A stretch of DNA of 6,997 bases from assembly GCA_031260865.1 (NCBI GenBank), contig JAISKQ010000049.1:1-6997 (forward strand), in the 5' to 3' direction. The notes beneath the pieces were generated by a model. It made no database searches and was not told the DNA's origin. It saw only the letters and a list, made by a program, of their open reading frames with translations. Every line of letters starts with the position of its first letter. Positions within the stretch are counted from its first letter, which is position 1. A program made the translations under genes and the position numbers. Positions 1 to 5,896 of the stretch are shown in pieces. This DNA is from Prevotella sp. (GTDB lineage Bacteria > Bacteroidota > Bacteroidia > Bacteroidales > Dysgonomonadaceae).

Positions 1-68
1 GACAGGTCGCACAGGAAATTATCCTCGATTATATCCGACGCGACTATCGTATCTGTTATCTGAAACAT
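1..68 (-). CDS. N-terminus of DUF3109/YkgJ-like cysteine-cluster protein (partial)
   Basis: Reading leftward from an ATG at 68-66 gives 22 codons, beginning MFQITDTIVASDIIEDNFLC, before the window edge. From memory, this matches the start of the Bacteroidota DUF3109 family (YkgJ-like, cysteine-rich, putative metal or Fe-S binding), whose members open with a similar segment leading into the first cluster cysteine. Here that would be Cys20. The start is supported by a promoter about 50 nt upstream on the same strand. The rest of the gene lies outside the window, so the full cysteine set cannot be checked. The biochemical role of the family is not established as far as I know. It is divergent from the tRNA-Arg gene and looks like ordinary core genome. 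Confidence 0.6.
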   Translation of the reverse strand, partial: MFQITDTIVASDIIEDNFLCDL

Positions 69-114
69 TTTCTTATGTTATCCGCTAATTCAATTATACT
101 ATCTAACAATGGCT

Positions 115-146
115 CAAAGGTAATTGTTTTTATAACAGCTTACAAA
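115..146 (-). promoter_or_regulatory. Bacteroidota-type promoter for the leftward DUF3109-like gene
   Basis: On the minus strand TTTG (146-143) is followed by 20 nt and then TACCTTTG (122-115). This matches the Bacteroidota primary-sigma consensus TTTG-N19-20-TAnnTTTG. It lies about 46 nt upstream of the ATG at 68, leaving a leader of roughly 40 nt. Confidence 0.65.
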
Positions 147-213
147 TCGGTATAACTTTGAATGAATAAAAAACAGACTTTCTTATTTCTATTTAATTAA
201 ATAGCGAAATCTA

Positions 214-245
214 TTTGCCTTATGTCGGATTTTCTTTTATTTTTG
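214..245 (+). promoter_or_regulatory. Promoter for tRNA-Arg
   Basis: TTTG at 214-217, a 20-nt spacer, then TATTTTTG at 238-245, matching the Bacteroidota -33/-7 consensus. The predicted start near 250-253 would give a 5' leader of about 30 nt ahead of the mature tRNA. It is the only well-spaced pair I see between the divergent promoter and the tRNA. Confidence 0.6.
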
Positions 246-283
246 CAGAGATTTTGTTGAACGTTGAGGTTTCGATGAAATAT

Positions 284-355
284 GGCGCAGTAGTTCAATG
301 GATAGAATAGAAGTTTCCTAAACTTTAGATTCGGGTTCGATTCCCGGCTGTGCTA
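284..355 (+). tRNA. tRNA-Arg (anticodon CCU)
   Basis: A complete cloverleaf can be folded by hand. The acceptor stem pairs 284-290 with 348-354, including G-U at the 1:72 and 4:69 positions. The D stem pairs 293-296 with 305-308. The anticodon stem pairs 310-314 with 322-326 around loop TTCCTAA, giving anticodon CCU at 317-319, which reads AGG. The variable loop has 4 nt, and the T arm pairs 331-335 with 343-347 around TTCGATT. The discriminator base is A355. CCA is not encoded (CAA follows), so it must be added after transcription. No clear intrinsic terminator follows before the GH31 gene. Confidence 0.93.
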
Positions 356-517
356 CAAATTATGAGACATATCTGCAGGCTTTTCTTAAATTTAATCTCA
401 CTACTTTTATAATTAAAAAAAGCGTTTTATGATTTACTTAAGATAGATGCCATACCATAAAAATCAATCTATGTATAATGTTAAATAACCCATTAAATAC
501 AGTCGTGTAATAGAATT

Positions 518-3500
518 ATGAAGAATCTAATTAGTAGTTTCAGGCAGAGAACAGCCATTTTACTTGTTTTTGTCTTGCCTGCAATGTTTTTATATTCGCC
601 TGTGCATGCCCAATCCGCGCAGGATAGAATATCAGTAACGCAACAACAGCCGAAAATCGTTGGCGCTAAAAAAATCAACCCGACCACGGTTGAAGCGCTG
701 TTTTCCGATAACCAAAGGATGACAATCGATTTTTACGGGGAAAATATCTTCAGGCTCTTTCAGGATAATTCGGGAGGAATCCTCCGAGATCCGGAAGCAA
801 AACCCGATGCTAAAATTCTGGTGGATAATCCAAGAAAAAACGTTGCGAATCTGAATGTAAGCGACGAAAGCAATTTGGTTTCCATATCTACCGGAGAAAT
901 AAAAATCCAATTGGATAAGAACTCTTCGTTGTTGAAAGTCATCAATTTGAAGACGAATACCACCGTCCTCGAAGAAGCGGCGCCTGTCCTCTTTGAAAAA
1001 GGGAAGGTCACCGTCGCGCTAAAAGAAAATCCACAGGAATATTTTTATGGAGGCGGAGTTCAGAACGGACGTTTTTCGCATAAAGGAAAAATAATTAGCA
1101 TCGAAAACCAGAATAGCTGGACAGATGGAGGCGTAGCTTCTCCCAATCCGTTCTACTGGTCAACAAGCGGGTATGCTGTACTATGGCATACATTCAAAAA
1201 AGGGAAATATGACTTCGGGTCAAAAGAGGAAGGCATTGTGACGCTCTATCATGAAACTGACTATCTGGACGCGTTCTTTATGATAAACGACGGTGCTGTG
1301 CCTCTCCTGAACGACTTTTATCAACTTACGGGCAATCCTGTGTTATTGCCTAAGTTCGGCTTCTATCAGGGGCATCTGAACGCTTACAACAGAGACTACT
1401 GGAAAGAAGATGAAAGCGGAATCCTGTTTGAAGACGGGAAACGATATAAGGAAAGCCAAAAAGATAACGGCGGGACAAAAGAATCGCTGAACGGCGAGAA
1501 GGATAACTATCAATTCTCGGCACGGGCTGTGATAGATCGTTACAAAAACCATGATATGCCGCTGGGCTGGCTTCTCCCTAACGATGGCTACGGAGCCGGA
1601 TACGGACAAACGGAAACGTTGGACGGTAATATACAGAACCTGAAAAGCCTTGGCGATTACGCGCGTAAAAACGGTGTCGAAATAGGGCTGTGGACACAAT
1701 CCGACCTTCACCCGAAACCTGAAATCAGCGCGTTACTTCAACGGGATATAATAAAAGAAGTAAGGGACGCCGGGGTGCGTGTATTGAAAACAGACGTCGC
1801 TTGGGTCGGCGCGGGATATTCTTTCGGACTAAACGGCATCACGGATGTTTCTCAAATCATGACTTATTATGGGAACGACAGCCGTCCTTTCATCATTTCC
1901 CTTGACGGATGGGCCGGAACTCAACGCTACGCGGGAATTTGGTCGGGCGACCAGACCGGAGGCGTTTGGGAATATATCCGATTCCATATCCCTACATATA
2001 TCGGATCGGGATTGTCCGGTAACCCGAATATCACTTCCGATATGGATGGAATCTTCGGTGGAAAGAACCAGGTTGTCAATACAAGGGATTTCCAATGGAA
2101 AGCGTTCACCCCTATGCAATTGAACATGGACGGTTGGGGTTCGAACGAGAAGTATCCACACGCGGTGGGCGAACCGGCCGCGTCAATCAACCGCTGGTAT
2201 CTGAAACTGAAGTCTGAAATCATGCCTTACGCTTACAGCATAGCCAAAGAAGCTGTGGATGGCAAGCCTATGATCAGAGCCATGTTCCTCGAATATCCGA
2301 ATGCTTATACGCTGGGCAAAGCGACTCAATACCAATATCTTTATGGTTCGAGTTTTCTTGTGGCTCCTATCTATCAGGCTACCGGATCGGATGAACAAGG
2401 CAATGACATCCGCGACGGGATTTATTTGCCGGAAGGGGAATGGATCGATTACTTCTCCGGAGATAAATATCAGGGAGGCCGCATTATAAACAATTACGCG
2501 TCACCGATTTGGAAGTTGCCGGTGTTTGTTAAGAACGGAGCTGTTATCCCGATGACAAACCCGAACAATAATGTGTCGGAAATAAATAAGAACCTGCGCG
2601 TATACGAGGTTTATCCGCAAGGCGACAGCTCTTTTACCGAATATGACGACGATGGCGTATCGGAAGAATACAGAGCAGGAAAAGGGGTGACTACCCTGAT
2701 AGAATCGAATGTAGGGGCAAAGGGGACTGCTACAGTGACCGTACATCCGGCTCAAGGTGATTTTACGGGTTTTGTAAAAGAAAAAGCGACGGAATTTAGA
2801 ATCAACGTCACCGAAAAGCCGAAGAAAGTACAGGCTGCCATCGGTAAAAATAAACTCAAACTCGCGGAAGTTAATTCTATGGATGAGTTCCTGAAGGGAA
2901 ACAATGTTTATTTCTACGATGCCAAACCAAACTTGAACAAGTTCGCGACGAAAGGAAGTGAATTTGAAAAAGAAGTCATTGTAAAGAATCCTCAAGTATT
3001 GGTAAAACTGGCTTCGTCGAACATCACGGCAAACCAAACGACATTGGATATAGAAGGTTTTGTGTTCGCTCCTGCTGATAATTACAGGGTGACTTCTGGA
3101 GCTTTGACCGCTCCTGAAGCGCGGATAACCGACGAAAATACGGCGGCTTACACATTAACTCCGACATGGAACAAGGTGGACAACGCCGACTTCTACGAAA
3201 TAGAATTTAATGGGATGAATTATTCGACCATCAGGAATACGGAATTGCTATTTGACGGGTTGAAAGCGGAAACGGCCTATTCATTCAAAATACGTTCGGT
3301 AAACAAAGACGGATATTCCGACTGGTCTGAATTTGGCGCTACCACGAAGAAAAACCCTCTTGAATTTGCCATACAGGGAATTGTCGGCGAAACGAACGTT
3401 GAAAATCAAGGTCGTTCCCTGAACCGGTTATTCGATTTTGTGGAAGGGGAATTGTGGAGTACAAAATATAACGTGAAAGCCGTTCCATTCGACCTGGTTA

Positions 3501-4375
3501 TGGATTTGAAGTCAATCAACCAAATTGAGAAATTCCACTACATCCCTCGTGATAACGCCGGTAATGGAACGTTCCTGAAGGGGACTGTCTATTACAGCAT
3601 GGATAAAGAAAGCTGGACGGAAGCCGGATCATTTGAATGGGCTAAAAACGCCGATATGAAGGTGTTTGAATTCGCCGACGCGCCGACTGTCCGTTATATC
3701 AAAATAACCGTGACGGATGCTGTGAGCGGATATGGTTCAGGTAAGGAAATATACGTGTTCAAAGTGCCGGGAACGGATAGTTATTTTCCGGGAGACATCA
3801 ATAACGACAGGTTGATAGACAGTAACGACCTGACTTCATATATCAATTATACAGGCTTGAGAAGAGGCGACGCCGATTTTGAAGGCTATATAAGCAATGG
3901 CGACCTGAACAAAAACGATTTGATTGACGCGTACGACATCTCTGTGGTGGCTACACAAATAGCCGGCGGAGTTGATGGCAAGAAGGTTGAAAAAGTGGAC
4001 GGAAGCATCGAAATCCGCTCCGATAAGAAGTCTTATAGTAAAGGCGATATCGCGGAAGTGTCGGTTAAGGGTACTAATCTTCGTTCTGTCAACGCGCTAA
4101 GCTTCGCGCTGCCTTACGATCCTCAAGACTATGAATTTGCAAGCGTGCAGCCATTGAATATGAAAGAGATGGAAAATCTGACCAACGACAGGCTCCACAC
4201 CAACGGCGTGAAAGCGCTGTATCCTACATTTGTCAATATAGGAAATAAAGAGCCGATTGAAGGAACTCAGGATTTATTCATTATCAAGTTGAAAGCAAGG
4301 CGGAACGTGAAATTTGATCTGAAAGCCATAGATGGATTCCTTGTAGATAAAAATCTGGGGATTCATAAGTTTTAA
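518..4375 (+). CDS. Secreted multidomain GH31 glycoside hydrolase (alpha-N-acetylgalactosaminidase-like) with FN3, F5/8C, dockerin-like and cohesin-like modules
   Basis: This 1285-aa protein begins with a Sec signal peptide (basic residues, hydrophobic 13-26, likely cleavage after VHA31). There is no lipobox cysteine, so it is probably periplasmic or exported. Residues about 40-270 form the GH31 beta-sandwich (YFYGGG at 175-180). About 275-620 is the TIM barrel, with probable nucleophile Asp426 (KTDVAWVG) and probable acid/base Asp478 (WSGDQTGG). The GH31 C-terminal sheets follow (PEGEW at 638-642, then LPVFVKNGAVIP and a YDDDG motif). FN3 covers about 862-943, an F5/8C/CBM32-like sugar-binding domain about 948-1088, two EF-hand-like dockerin repeats start near 1093 and 1129, and a cohesin-like domain covers about 1162-1285. 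The 52-residue Asp-Asp spacing and motifs recall GH31 alpha-GalNAcases acting on mucin-type glycans; that substrate is inferred, the GH31 fold is clear. The gene is monocistronic, with no SusC/SusD neighbour and no recognisable TAnnTTTG promoter at 361-517. Confidence 0.9.
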   Translation: MKNLISSFRQRTAILLVFVLPAMFLYSPVHAQSAQDRISVTQQQPKIVGAKKINPTTVEALFSDNQRMTIDFYGENIFRLFQDNSGGILRDPEAKPDAKILVDNPRKNVANLNVSDESNLVSISTGEIKIQLDKNSSLLKVINLKTNTTVLEEAAPVLFEKGKVTVALKENPQEYFYGGGVQNGRFSHKGKIISIENQNSWTDGGVASPNPFYWSTSGYAVLWHTFKKGKYDFGSKEEGIVTLYHETDYLDAFFMINDGAVPLLNDFYQLTGNPVLLPKFGFYQGHLNAYNRDYWKEDESGILFEDGKRYKESQKDNGGTKESLNGEKDNYQFSARAVIDRYKNHDMPLGWLLPNDGYGAGYGQTETLDGNIQNLKSLGDYARKNGVEIGLWTQSDLHPKPEISALLQRDIIKEVRDAGVRVLKTDVAWVGAGYSFGLNGITDVSQIMTYYGNDSRPFIISLDGWAGTQRYAGIWSGDQTGGVWEYIRFHIPTYIGSGLSGNPNITSDMDGIFGGKNQVVNTRDFQWKAFTPMQLNMDGWGSNEKYPHAVGEPAASINRWYLKLKSEIMPYAYSIAKEAVDGKPMIRAMFLEYPNAYTLGKATQYQYLYGSSFLVAPIYQATGSDEQGNDIRDGIYLPEGEWIDYFSGDKYQGGRIINNYASPIWKLPVFVKNGAVIPMTNPNNNVSEINKNLRVYEVYPQGDSSFTEYDDDGVSEEYRAGKGVTTLIESNVGAKGTATVTVHPAQGDFTGFVKEKATEFRINVTEKPKKVQAAIGKNKLKLAEVNSMDEFLKGNNVYFYDAKPNLNKFATKGSEFEKEVIVKNPQVLVKLASSNITANQTTLDIEGFVFAPADNYRVTSGALTAPEARITDENTAAYTLTPTWNKVDNADFYEIEFNGMNYSTIRNTELLFDGLKAETAYSFKIRSVNKDGYSDWSEFGATTKKNPLEFAIQGIVGETNVENQGRSLNRLFDFVEGELWSTKYNVKAVPFDLVMDLKSINQIEKFHYIPRDNAGNGTFLKGTVYYSMDKESWTEAGSFEWAKNADMKVFEFADAPTVRYIKITVTDAVSGYGSGKEIYVFKVPGTDSYFPGDINNDRLIDSNDLTSYINYTGLRRGDADFEGYISNGDLNKNDLIDAYDISVVATQIAGGVDGKKVEKVDGSIEIRSDKKSYSKGDIAEVSVKGTNLRSVNALSFALPYDPQDYEFASVQPLNMKEMENLTNDRLHTNGVKALYPTFVNIGNKEPIEGTQDLFIIKLKARRNVKFDLKAIDGFLVDKNLGIHKF

Positions 4376-4406
4376 GGCAGGCTGCAAGTCTGTTGTTTAG
4401 TACATA

Positions 4407-4465
4407 AATATTCCAATGAGCTGCTCCTCAATAAAGAAAGGGGTAGTTCATTGGGATATTTTTTT
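4407..4465 (+). terminator. Intrinsic terminator of the GH31 gene
   Basis: A 22-bp stem (4407-4428 with 4439-4460, including several G-U pairs) closes a 10-nt loop. A T tract at 4459-4465 overlaps the stem base and continues past it. It lies 31 nt after the GH31 stop codon. The stem may also limit transcription arriving from the leftward small ORF, but the T-rich side favours the plus strand. Confidence 0.85.
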
Positions 4466-4503
4466 GTAAATAGCCGTCTCTTCGAAAATCGGATCGTATT
4501 TTC

Positions 4504-4662
4504 TTATTCAATTTTGGCAAATATATAAAGCTCATAATAGACTCCGGCATCCCATAACTCATAATAGAATTCGTAAAATTTAAACAGTTTCTTATTGTCT
4601 GTTTTTATAAGTAAACGATTATCTTTCTCAAATATTTCATAATCGGTGGTTCGTGAAGGCAT
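4504..4662 (-). CDS. Small hypothetical protein, 52 aa
   Basis: On the minus strand an ATG at 4662-4660 opens a 52-aa frame ending in TAA at 4506-4504. The product starts MPSRTTDYEIFEKDNRLL and ends LYIFAKIE. I do not recognise it. Its composition is protein-like (Tyr, Phe, Glu and Lys rich, one Trp, no Cys) and contains YYEL twice, encoded by an 11-bp direct repeat (CTCATAATAGA on the plus strand at 4531-4541 and 4558-4568). The frame upstream is open only to a TAA at 4695-4693, with no earlier ATG, so it is either a genuine small gene or the C-terminal relic of a longer one. It is convergent with the GH31 gene. No convincing promoter was found upstream. There is no signal peptide or membrane segment. 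Confidence 0.4.
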   Translation of the reverse strand: MPSRTTDYEIFEKDNRLLIKTDNKKLFKFYEFYYELWDAGVYYELYIFAKIE

Positions 4663-4716
4663 CTCAAAAAGAGATAAAAATATCCGCTGCTTTTAGAATC
4701 CACTATTAATATCGAA

Positions 4717-4738
4717 AAACAAAGAAACAAAGAAACAA
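4717..4738 (+). repeat. Short microsatellite, AAACAAAG units
   Basis: The 8-bp unit AAACAAAG occurs about 2.75 times in tandem. It lies in the AT-rich, otherwise featureless stretch 4663-4827 between the small leftward ORF and the tRNA-Glu promoter. I see no function for it. Confidence 0.5.
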
Positions 4739-4827
4739 TATCTTTACTATTACTGAAATAATAGTTATTGATAATCAGTATAATAGTAAACATAAAGAAA
4801 TAATATAGAAAAAAACCACAGCAAATA

Positions 4828-4858
4828 TTTGCAAATAATCAAAAATGAATTACCTTTG
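4828..4858 (+). promoter_or_regulatory. Promoter for tRNA-Glu and rpsT
   Basis: TTTG at 4828-4831, exactly 19 nt, then TACCTTTG at 4851-4858: a perfect match to the Bacteroidota primary-sigma consensus. The expected start near 4864 leaves roughly 50 nt of leader before tRNA-Glu. Confidence 0.8.
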
Positions 4859-4912
4859 CATCCGCAATCGCAGGAGAATGGCTCTGTAAAGACAGAATAA
4901 ACTCCGTGAGAT

Positions 4913-4984
4913 GGCCCATTCGTCTATCGGTTAGGACGCAAGATTTTCATTCTTGAAAGAGGGGTTCGACTCCCCTATGGGCTA
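4913..4984 (+). tRNA. tRNA-Glu (anticodon UUC)
   Basis: The cloverleaf folds completely. The acceptor pairs 4913-4919 with 4977-4983 (G-U at 1:72). The D stem pairs 4922-4925 with 4934-4937. The anticodon stem pairs 4939-4943 with 4951-4955, with anticodon TTC at 4946-4948. The T arm pairs 4960-4964 with 4972-4976 around TTCGACT. The discriminator is A4984 and CCA is not encoded. It lies only 39 nt upstream of rpsT with no terminator between, so the two are probably cotranscribed and separated by tRNA processing. Confidence 0.95.
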
Positions 4985-5023
4985 CAAAAAGTATAATAAA
5001 CAATAAAATAAGGATTAGTCAAT

Positions 5024-5275
5024 ATGGCAAATCATAAATCAGCAGAAAAAAGAATAAGACAAGCAGACGTAAGACGTTTGAGAAACAGATATGTAGCTAG
5101 AACAACTCGTAACGCGGTTCGCAAATTCCGTTTGTTAACCGACAAAGAAGAGGCTCAAAAGCAATATCCGTCAGTATGTTCTATGCTTGACAAACTGGCT
5201 AAGAAGAATGTTATTCACAAGAATAAAGCAGGTAACTTAAAATCAAAATTAGCTGCTCACGTACATTCTTTGTAA
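5024..5275 (+). CDS. rpsT: 30S ribosomal protein S20
   Basis: The 83-aa product starts [18 protein letters not shown] and is rich in Lys and Arg. It is recognisable as bacterial S20, which binds the 5' domain of 16S rRNA early in small-subunit assembly. The length is normal for the family (about 83-90 aa). The start is supported by the conserved MANHKSA opening and by a Shine-Dalgarno-like AAGGA at 5010-5014, nine bases upstream. It lies 39 nt after tRNA-Glu and appears to share that gene's promoter. A hairpin terminator follows at 5305-5337. The gene is intact; the IS block begins about 100 nt after its stop. Confidence 0.97.
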   Translation: MANHKSAEKRIRQADVRRLRNRYVARTTRNAVRKFRLLTDKEEAQKQYPSVCSMLDKLAKKNVIHKNKAGNLKSKLAAHVHSL

Positions 5276-5304
5276 TTAGACACTAATAAATCTATTATAG
5301 ATAA

Positions 5305-5337
5305 TAAAGGCTAGGCTCTAAAAGAGTTTGGCCTTTA
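5305..5337 (+). terminator. Probable terminator after rpsT
   Basis: A 15-bp stem (5305-5319 with 5323-5337, three G-U pairs) closes a tight AAA loop 29 nt after the rpsT stop. The following sequence is only moderately T-rich (CTCATTTCTT), so termination may be less sharp than at the GH31 terminator. Confidence 0.7.
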
Positions 5338-5388
5338 CTCATTTCTTAAAACTTACTTCACTTCCATTTAAAGGGTCAGCGGATAAAC

Positions 5389-5426
5389 GGGTCTTCCCTA
5401 AAAACTTTGGGTCTTCCCTAAAAACT
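5389..5426 (+). repeat. Tandem direct repeat of an IS left-end sequence
   Basis: GGGTCTTCCCTAAAAACT occurs at 5389-5406 and again, unchanged, at 5409-5426, a period of 20 bp. Each copy starts with GGGTC, the same five bases that begin the inverted repeat of the intact IS at 5445. A further GGGTC at 5373-5377 precedes them. The 5409 copy is probably the true left end of the outer IS; the 5389 copy looks like a duplicated end. Confidence 0.85.
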
Positions 5427-5436
5427 GGGGGGATCG

Positions 5437-5444
5437 AAAAAAAC
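5437..5444 (+). repeat. Left copy of the 8-bp target-site duplication (AAAAAAAC)
   Basis: AAAAAAAC directly precedes the left inverted repeat and recurs at 6870-6877 after the right one. Eight-base duplications are typical of ISL3-type elements. The run of A makes the exact register uncertain: one extra A (6869) lies between the right repeat and the second copy. Confidence 0.6.
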
Positions 5445-5466
5445 GGGTCACCCGAAAAAAGGTGTG
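5445..5466 (+). repeat. Left terminal inverted repeat of the inner IS
   Basis: The sequence begins GGGTCACCCG and ends AAGGTGTG. Aligned with the reverse complement of 6847-6868 it matches at 20 of 22 positions. Confidence 0.9.
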
Positions 5467-5485
5467 TCATCAAGGCAAAAATTAT

Positions 5486-5493
5486 TACATTTG
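5486..5493 (+). promoter_or_regulatory. Putative -7 element of the transposase promoter
   Basis: TACATTTG fits TAnnTTTG and lies 28 nt before ORF1. At 19-nt spacing the -33 position falls on TGTG (5463-5466), the inner end of the left inverted repeat. That is a one-mismatch TTTG, so any transposase bound to the repeat could block its own promoter (inference). Confidence 0.45.
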
Positions 5494-5521
5494 TAGAGGT
5501 CAAAAAAAAGGCTGAAGTCAA

Positions 5522-5896
5522 ATGGATAAGTTATTAGAATTAGTAAAGTATGTTTTACCGATAGAGATGACAGATTATTTTGAATTGGTAGACATAAAGG
5601 AAGAAGGAGAAGCATTGCGTCTATACATGGATGAATTGCCCGTAGTGCCCGAAGAGTATGCTGATTTGCAGTTGTCAGCGAATGGTTTTTACGATTCTTC
5701 CACGATAAAAGATTTTCCGCTCAGAGATAAAAAAGTACTGCTTCAAGTACGTCGCAGGCGTTGGGTTGATAAAGGAGGAAAAAGTTATTCCCGCGATTGG
5801 GATTTAGTAGCATCGGGAACGCGTTATTCTAAAGAATTCGCGTCTTTTTTAAAAGAAGTGTTTGGATACATTGCCGATACCGGCTCAAACCCTTGA
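5522..5896 (+). CDS. ISAon1-type transposase, N-terminal region (ORF1)
   Basis: The 124-aa product starts MDKLLELVKYVLPIEMTDYF. A basic patch (LLQVRRRRWVDKGG, near residue 75-85) and a helical C-terminal segment (SKEFASFLKEVFGY) fit a DNA-binding region that recognises the inverted repeats. It has no visible zinc-finger cysteines. It overlaps ORF2 by 35 nt, and ORF2 is in the +1 frame relative to it. A related sequence starts the truncated ORF at 6893 (LPEGILEYFELKEV against LPIEMTDYFELVDI), confirming that this is a conserved element gene. The ATG is preceded by an A-rich leader and no strong Shine-Dalgarno. It probably works only when fused to, or together with, the ORF2 catalytic part. Confidence 0.8.
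   Translation: MDKLLELVKYVLPIEMTDYFELVDIKEEGEALRLYMDELPVVPEEYADLQLSANGFYDSSTIKDFPLRDKKVLLQVRRRRWVDKGGKSYSRDWDLVASGTRYSKEFASFLKEVFGYIADTGSNP

Noticed and set aside
153..160. TAACTTTG as a second rightward promoter before tRNA-Arg
   Set aside because: It fits the -7 consensus but has no TTTG at 19-20 nt upstream, while the pair at 214-245 is correctly spaced.
331..355. tRNA-Arg 3' end as an integration (att) site for the segment carrying the GH31 gene
   Set aside because: No duplicate of the tRNA 3' end and no integrase gene appear in the window.
474..479. TATAAT upstream of the GH31 gene, resembling an E. coli -10 box
   Set aside because: Bacteroidota primary sigma uses TAnnTTTG, there is no suitable partner upstream, and the region is AT-rich enough to give this by chance.
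1343..2223. Several overlapping minus- and plus-strand ORFs of 84-122 aa in the GH31 catalytic region
   Set aside because: They overlap one another and the conserved catalytic motifs of the real frame, with no promoter or homology of their own.
2501..3037. Long minus-strand ORF (178 aa) inside the GH31 gene
   Set aside because: It is antisense to a clearly coding region, has Cys/Phe/Arg-rich composition and no recognisable domain; it reflects the codon pattern of the plus-strand gene.
4605..4793. Minus-strand 62-aa ORF across the AT-rich gap
   Set aside because: It is hydrophobic by AT-rich composition, contains the microsatellite and overlaps the more protein-like ORF at 4504-4662 in another frame.
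5389..5426. Tandem 18-bp repeats as a possible small CRISPR or iteron array
   Set aside because: Only two copies with a 2-bp spacer, and they share the GGGTC start of IS ends, so a mobile-element origin explains them better.
5328..5537. Plus-strand 69-aa ORF starting in the rpsT terminator
   Set aside because: It runs from the terminator through stacked IS ends into the inner IS, so it is a chance frame across junctions.
5845..5851. T TTT TTA heptamer in the ORF1 frame, a classic -1 slippery site
   Set aside because: A -1 shift here leads into the wrong frame; ORF2 is +1 relative to ORF1. A +1 step at this point would also meet the TAA at 5850-5852.
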